Part shown: positions 1 through 5,200 of the stretch, in pieces
Position numbering within the stretch: position 1 is the first letter of the stretch
How the letters are laid out: every line of letters begins with the position of its first letter
Source: Oscillospiraceae bacterium
Lineage (GTDB): Bacteria > Bacillota > Clostridia > UBA1381
DNA length: 7,967 bases
Direction of reading: 5' to 3'
Assembly: GCA_022508725.1 (NCBI GenBank)
Contig: JAFLUR010000096.1
Coordinates: 1 to 7,967, forward strand
The notes under the pieces: generated by a model
Databases searched by the model: none
Seen by the model: only the letters and a program-made list of their open reading frames with translations
Told to the model about the DNA's origin: nothing
Position numbers and translations under genes: made by a program

Positions 1-417
1 GTAAAAACATCAAACCCGTCATCCGGAGAGCTTCAGGATCTGGATTTCGGCGGAGAAACGTTATTTGAAAAAACAGCGGCGCTCGTCAACAAATGGGGCG
101 GCGAGGTCACAGGCGCCGGCGGATATTCAAGCGTCGGAGCGGTTGTCGGAGCCACATACCCGCAGCAGGCGGCAAAGCTGAGAAAGCTTATGCCGAAAGC
201 GTATTTCCTTGTGCCGGGTTACGGAGCGCAGGGCGCAAACGCAAAGGACGTTGCGAACAGCTTTAATGACGACGGTTTGGGCGCGATTGTAAATTCTTCG
301 AGAGGAATAATGTGCGCGTACAAAAAATGCGGCTGCAAAGAGGAGGAATTTGCGGAAGCGGCACGAGCAGAGGCAATTCGCATGAGAGATGAACTTAACT
401 CTGTTATAGGAGGCTGA
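1..417 (+). CDS. pyrF: Orotidine 5'-phosphate decarboxylase, C-terminal part (5' end outside window)
   Basis: The enzyme decarboxylates OMP to UMP, the last step of de novo UMP synthesis, in the cytoplasm. The frame is open from base 1 and gives 138 residues before TGA. The visible part carries the hallmarks of the larger bacterial type-2 OMP decarboxylases: VKTSNPSSGELQDL at the start, then VVGATYPQQAAKLRKLMP, the phosphate-loop segment VPGYGAQGAN, and DGLGAIVNSSRGIM near the end, whose Arg is expected to contact the substrate phosphate. The DxKxxD catalytic region lies upstream and cannot be checked. The gene ends 4 nt before pyrK, and its last codons contain the pyrK ribosome binding site, so translation is probably coupled. 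The F-K-D order is seen in clostridial pyr operons. Identification is confident; the gene is incomplete only because of the window edge. Confidence 0.95.
   Translation, partial: VKTSNPSSGELQDLDFGGETLFEKTAALVNKWGGEVTGAGGYSSVGAVVGATYPQQAAKLRKLMPKAYFLVPGYGAQGANAKDVANSFNDDGLGAIVNSSRGIMCAYKKCGCKEEEFAEAARAEAIRMRDELNSVIGG
408..413 (+). promoter_or_regulatory. Ribosome binding site of pyrK, inside the 3' end of pyrF
   Basis: AGGAGG lies 8 nt before the TTG at 422. It supports TTG as the true start, because no ATG occurs in that frame until about residue 142, well inside the conserved domains. It overlaps the final pyrF codons (Ile-Gly-Gly), consistent with translational coupling. Confidence 0.85.
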
Positions 418-421
418 TAAT

Positions 422-1192
422 TTGAAAAGGTCATATAACTGTGAGCTTATTTACAAAAAGGAAATTGCGGACGGAATATTCGATTTCAGGATAAACGCTC
501 CCGATATAGCTTCGTCCGCGCAGTGCGGTCAATTCCTGCATATAAAATGCGGAGAGGGCACACTGCTTCGCAGACCCGTAAGCATATGCGATACTTCGGA
601 TAATACCGTAAGGTTTATATTTGAAGTAAGAGGAAAGGGGACGGGGGAGCTTGCCGCCTTTAAAGAGGGGGATTTTACAGATGTTCTCGGTCCGCTCGGA
701 CACGGCTTTACGACAGATAACGGAAAATATAAAAATCCGGTCGTTATAGGCGGCGGGATCGGTGTGTTTCCTCTTTTCAAGCTTGTGAAAAGCCTAAACG
801 ATCCTACGGTATTTTTGGGTTTCAGAAACAAGAGCAGAGTCGTTATGTCGGATGAGTTTGCCGAATATTCAAAAAACGTCACGATCGCGACCGATGACGG
901 CAGCTTCGGATACAGCGGTTTTGCCGTCGAGCTTTTAAGGGAGCATATCAAAACAAGTCCCGCGGATATTATATACGCCTGCGGTCCGATGCCTATGCTC
1001 AGAGCAGTCAAAGCAATTGCGGAAGAGGCGGATATTTTATGCGAAATATCTCTGGAACAGCGTATGGGCTGCGGTATCGGCGCTTGTCTGGTATGCTCAT
1101 GCGAAACAAACCGGGATGGAACGGACCGGTATGCGAGAGTGTGTAAAAACGGTCCGGTATTTTTATCGACGGAGGTGACGCTTAATGATTGA
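422..1192 (+). CDS. pyrK: Dihydroorotate dehydrogenase B, electron transfer subunit (FAD, 2Fe-2S)
   Basis: PyrK takes electrons from the FMN of PyrD through a 2Fe-2S cluster to FAD and on to NAD+. In the characterised Lactococcus enzyme the two subunits form a heterotetramer. The 256 residues match the usual family length. Ferredoxin-reductase features appear in order: FAD-binding RRPVSICD (residues 50-57), GKGTGEL (71-77), the NAD-domain glycine loop IGGGIGVFP (109-117), CGPMPML (187-193), and a C-terminal cluster site with Cys217, Cys222, Cys225 and Cys241 (C-x4-C-x2-C-x15-C). An extra Cys227 is present. All four expected cluster ligands are there, so the protein looks functional. The start is TTG, chosen on the AGGAGG 8 nt upstream. 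The 3' end overlaps pyrD by 8 nt, fitting equimolar production of the two subunits. Alternatives such as a sulfide dehydrogenase subunit are unlikely beside pyrD. Confidence 0.96.
   Translation: MKRSYNCELIYKKEIADGIFDFRINAPDIASSAQCGQFLHIKCGEGTLLRRPVSICDTSDNTVRFIFEVRGKGTGELAAFKEGDFTDVLGPLGHGFTTDNGKYKNPVVIGGGIGVFPLFKLVKSLNDPTVFLGFRNKSRVVMSDEFAEYSKNVTIATDDGSFGYSGFAVELLREHIKTSPADIIYACGPMPMLRAVKAIAEEADILCEISLEQRMGCGIGACLVCSCETNRDGTDRYARVCKNGPVFLSTEVTLND
1171..1178 (+). promoter_or_regulatory. Ribosome binding site of pyrD within pyrK
   Basis: GGAGGTGA is a full 8-base match to the 16S anti-Shine-Dalgarno sequence. It lies inside pyrK, with 9 nt between GGAGG and the ATG at 1185. It favours that start over the in-frame ATG at 1194, which would be 18 nt from GGAGG. 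Confidence 0.85.
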
Positions 1193-2096
1193 TATGTCAA
1201 CCGAAATTGCGGGGGTAAAATTCAAAAATCCCATTATAACCGCATCCGGCACTTTCGGCTTCGGAGAGGAGTTCGGCGAATATGCCGATTTATCCGAATA
1301 CGGCGGAATATGCGTCAAAGGTCTTACATTAAAGCCGCGCGCCGGAAACCGTCCGCCGCGTATCGCGGAAACTCCGTCCGGAATACTCAACAGTGTCGGT
1401 CTGCAAAATCCCGGAGTTGAATATTTCGCAGAGCACGATGTGCCCAAATTGAAAAAGCTCGATACGAATATTATAGCAAATATGTCGGGGAACACTACCG
1501 AGGAATACTGCCGTATGGCTGAAATCCTGTCGGATACCGACATATCCATGATAGAGATGAATATATCCTGCCCGAATGTAAAATGCGGCGGAATGTCATT
1601 CGGTACAGACGCGAAAACGGTGGAGGCTCTTACGAAAGAGGTTAAAAAATACGCGAAAAAACCGCTTATCGTAAAGCTTTCTCCGAATGTGACGTCCGTA
1701 AAGGAAATCGCCGCGGCAGCCGAGTCGGGAGGAGCCGACGCGGTATCGCTTATCAATACATTGCTCGGTATGGTTATCGATGTGGACACAAGAAAACCCG
1801 TTCTGGCAAACAATACGGGCGGTCTTTCGGGCCCTGCGGTGCGCCCGGTCGCGGTAAGAATGGTATATGAGGTCAGAAATACCGTTAAAATCCCGATAAT
1901 CGGAATGGGCGGTATTATGTCGGGCAGAGACGCCGTTGAATTTATGATAGCCGGCGCCGATATTACGGCGATAGGCACGGGTATGTTTATAAAGCCCGAT
2001 TTGATTCTGTCGGTTAAAAAGGAGATTTCAGAGTATATGCAAAAACACAATATAAAGTCCTGCAAAGAAATTGTGAATACTCTGTCATTAAATTAA
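1185..2096 (+). CDS. pyrD: Dihydroorotate dehydrogenase B (NAD+), catalytic subunit
   Basis: This is the FMN-containing class 1B dihydroorotate dehydrogenase, which oxidises dihydroorotate to orotate in the cytoplasm and hands electrons to PyrK. At 303 residues it is close to the usual size. Visible motifs are ITASGTFGFGEEF (18-30), ICVKGLTLKPRAGNRPPRI (42-60) with the FMN-contacting Lys45, NSVGLQNPG (69-77), and NISCPNVKCGG (126-136) with Cys129 in the position of the class 1 catalytic base (class 2 has Ser). Also present are INTLLGM (190-196), GGLSGPAVRPVA (212-223), and the FMN-phosphate loops IGMGGI (239-244) and IGTGMF (263-268). No residue expected in the family is missing. The gene overlaps pyrK by 8 nt. 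It is followed 27 nt later by a large secreted-protein gene rather than pyrE. Confidence 0.97.
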   Translation: MIDMSTEIAGVKFKNPIITASGTFGFGEEFGEYADLSEYGGICVKGLTLKPRAGNRPPRIAETPSGILNSVGLQNPGVEYFAEHDVPKLKKLDTNIIANMSGNTTEEYCRMAEILSDTDISMIEMNISCPNVKCGGMSFGTDAKTVEALTKEVKKYAKKPLIVKLSPNVTSVKEIAAAAESGGADAVSLINTLLGMVIDVDTRKPVLANNTGGLSGPAVRPVAVRMVYEVRNTVKIPIIGMGGIMSGRDAVEFMIAGADITAIGTGMFIKPDLILSVKKEISEYMQKHNIKSCKEIVNTLSLN

Positions 2097-2111
2097 ATAT
2101 TAAAATATTTT

Positions 2112-2116
2112 GGAGG
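2112..2116 (+). promoter_or_regulatory. Ribosome binding site of the large secreted-protein gene
   Basis: GGAGG lies 7 nt before the ATG at 2124, inside a 27-nt intergenic gap that is otherwise almost only A and T. The start it selects begins a typical signal peptide, so site and start support each other. Confidence 0.85.
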
Positions 2117-2123
2117 TAAAAAA

Positions 2124-2204
2124 ATGAACAAGAAAAACTTATTGAGGGTCTTCGCTTTTATATGCACGGCAGCGATGATTTCAAATTCCGTTATCGTAAC
2201 GGCG
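2124..2204 (+). other. Signal peptide of the RCC1-repeat protein
   Basis: Residues 1-27 show a Lys/Arg-containing n-region (MNKKNLLR), a hydrophobic core (VFAFICTAAMI) and a likely type I cleavage site after Val-Thr-Ala27, before KIDTEN. There is no lipobox: the only Cys, at 14, lies in the middle of the core. Export through Sec is therefore expected without lipid attachment. Confidence 0.85.
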
Positions 2205-5200
2205 AAAATCGATACCGAAAATTATTCGGAAGATATTGTCGATACCGAAATTGATGATACCGAAATCGCCGGTACCGAAATCGATACCGGCTATGAGGGA
2301 ATATACACAAATACCGATGAAATATTCGGCACCGAAAAAAACGATGAGGAAAAAGCCGAGTCGGGAAATCTTATACTGCCCGTTTCGGAGCTGCCCGAAA
2401 AAGAAAATGTCCGCACCCTTCCGGCGGGAAAAATATTCAACGAAACGGCTGAGCTTTTTGAAGATGAAGACGTATTTCCTCTTACGATAGAAAAGATGGG
2501 ATATAAAAAAGATCCGTGGTCCGATAATATCGTTGCCGTAAACGGTTCTTATAACGATTCTTTTCTTGCGTATTCCAATACGGACGGAAGCGTTACGCCC
2601 ATTGATATGGGAACGGGAGTATATTATGATAAGAACCAGATAAAGGATTTCCTGGATGTTACATATCTGTCCGCCGCCGGCACATATCTTTCCGGTATAA
2701 AAAACGACGGAACGGTTTTCACAACCCGTCCGACCCCCGCTTACGGTATTTCCGGAGTGACAAATTTGTGGGAAAATATAGCTCAGATATCCGCTTACGA
2801 AACTTATATTCTCGGTCTGAAAAAGGACGGAAACGTCATATATGAAAAAATGTATGAAAACTCAAGCACGGACAAAAACATTGAGTTTTTGCGGGATATA
2901 AGCGAATGGTCGGATATCGTTAAGGTTTCGGCGGCGCAATACAATGCCGTCGGTCTTTGCAAGGACGGAACGGTTAAGAATGTAACCCAAACGGAAAACC
3001 AAACATCACACAAAGTCTACGGAGATGAGTGTACCGAATGGAGCAATATAACGGATATAGTAGCTACGGAATCCTTTACCGTGGGTGTAACTGCCGATCA
3101 TAAGGTAAAAGTAGCAGACGCGACATTATCCGATTTCGGATATAATGTTACGCAGGAATCCGGTAAAGACGAATGGAGCGATATAGCGAAAGTTGCGGCA
3201 TATTCTCACTCGGATACCGGATATATTGTGGGTCTTAAAACAGACGGCACGGTTGTTATGTCAACACAAAAAACCCCGTTCAGTGATACCGTTCTTGCGG
3301 GTTTGACCGGAGCGATTTCGAAATGGGAAGATATAGTTGATATATATGCCGCAAAGGATTATATTCTGGCGGAAACCAAAAGCGGCGAATTCGTGTATGC
3401 CGTTGCTCAAATAAACAGCACTTCGACCCTAAAGGCAGGCTATCTTTCCAAAATAAATGAAATTTCGGACATCGAAAAGCAGCTGCGTCCGACCGTTTCA
3501 TATATTTACGCAAAGGACGAAGCACTCGGATACGATACCTGCCGCTTGAATATCGCCAATAACTATGAATCGAATTTTTCAGACACAAAATACGATCTTA
3601 CCATAATGGAGTACGATGAAGAAAATGACAGAATTGTTTGCATACCTCTTGAAAAGGATGAAAACGGAAATACTCTTATTGTAAATGATGACGGAACAAA
3701 AACGCCCATCCGTGTAACGGAAGAAACAAAATATGATATATTGACGTTCAAGAACGATGTTCCGTCAAAATATAAAAAAGAAATATCGGTAAACCGTGAC
3801 GACTTTGTTGCGGAGATAGTTGTAAACGGCGCAAATTCTTATGTTTCGAGAGATGGCGCGCCTGTTGAATTTTCATTTACCGCCGTATATAACGGAAAGG
3901 AAACGGACGCGTATGATTTAAGATATGTGGATAATTACCGTGACAGTGCCGATAACGCAAACGACTATACCGCAGGTGAAAAAATAAAAGTAAATTCTGT
4001 ATCGTCATCTTTTGATATGTACGGCGAGCTCAAAGACAGCGCCGTATATAAATCGGACGGAACCATTGAAAAGGCAGCGATAAAAACCGATTTCGTAAAT
4101 CGTAAATATTATTATTTCTATTCTCCGTCAGATTACAGCTGCTATTATCCCGAGCCCTCTTATCCCATGACGGAGCTTGGCTATCAGCGTATGCAAGCCG
4201 GAGAATTGATGACGAAAAGCAATATTGTAAAAGCAGCCGCAGGAAGCAAACTCGCTTTGGTTTTACAAACAAACGGAACCGTACAGGGCTCATATAATTC
4301 GGAAGTAACCGATAAAGTTCGTCAAGAAGCCATTCAGGGAAACGTGTTTAAAATGGCAAGTCCCGCAACAAATAATTCCGTAACTCAGGCAAGCACGGTA
4401 GGTGCATTTAAAGAAACGGATTATTCGTGCGTCGGAAACTGGAGAATGATCTCGGATATAGCCGTCGGCAACGCGCATGTTTTGGGACTCAGACAGGACG
4501 GAACGGTTATTGCCGCAGGCTCAAACGACAACAATCAGAGTGATGTTACCGAGTGGAACGATATTGTAAAGATAGCGGCGGGAAGCTATCACAGCGTAGG
4601 TTTGAAAAATGACGGAACGGTTGTCGCTGCCGGAAGTAATGCAAGAAACCAATGCGCCGTTTCTCAATGGCAAAACATATATTCCATAGCTGCGGGCGCC
4701 AATTATACGGTAGGTCTTACAAATGACGGTGAAATCCTCTTTGCGGGCGATACGTCGCAGGGACAGGATGACGTTTCGTCATGGAGCAGGGATATTATAG
4801 ATATTTCGGCGGGAACAAATACCGTTATGGGACTTGATAAATACGGAAAGGTCACATTTGCCGGTCTTGATGCTGCGGAGCTTAACGAAAAGGTGTCGGA
4901 TTGGGAAAATATCGTGTCGATTGAAGCCGGTGCAAATATGTTTGTCGGCATAGATATCGAGGGTTATCTCCACTATGCATATCCCAAAACTCTCAGTAAA
5001 GACGCTGATATAGACGGAGCGGTTTTGTATATAAACGGAGGCGGTGATAAATGGGTAAGTATGCAGGGTGAAGGCAAAACCGAAAATTGGTATAAACCCG
5101 AAAACAGAGGTCCCGTATTTGACTATCTCAATTACAATCTTGTAAGCGTGGATAAAGACGGCAATTATCGCAAAATAAGATACAGCGCAGCCGCTGTCGG

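Noticed and set aside
529..1200. Antisense open frame (223 codons) opposite pyrK
   Set aside because: Product is low-complexity Ser/Pro-rich with no family resemblance, and pyrK with all cofactor motifs occupies the region.
1163..2065. Long antisense open frame (300 codons) opposite pyrD
   Set aside because: It mirrors pyrD exactly, has no ribosome site or recognisable domain, and pyrD is certain from its motifs. Long antisense frames are common opposite such genes.
2418..2432. LPAGK in the secreted protein as a sortase signal
   Set aside because: It lacks the LPxTG form, lies near the N-terminus, and no membrane segment with a charged tail follows.
2236..2490. 84-codon + strand frame inside the start of the secreted-protein gene
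   Set aside because: It is a shifted reading of the acidic linker, rich in Lys and Pro because of the repeats, with no ribosome site of its own.
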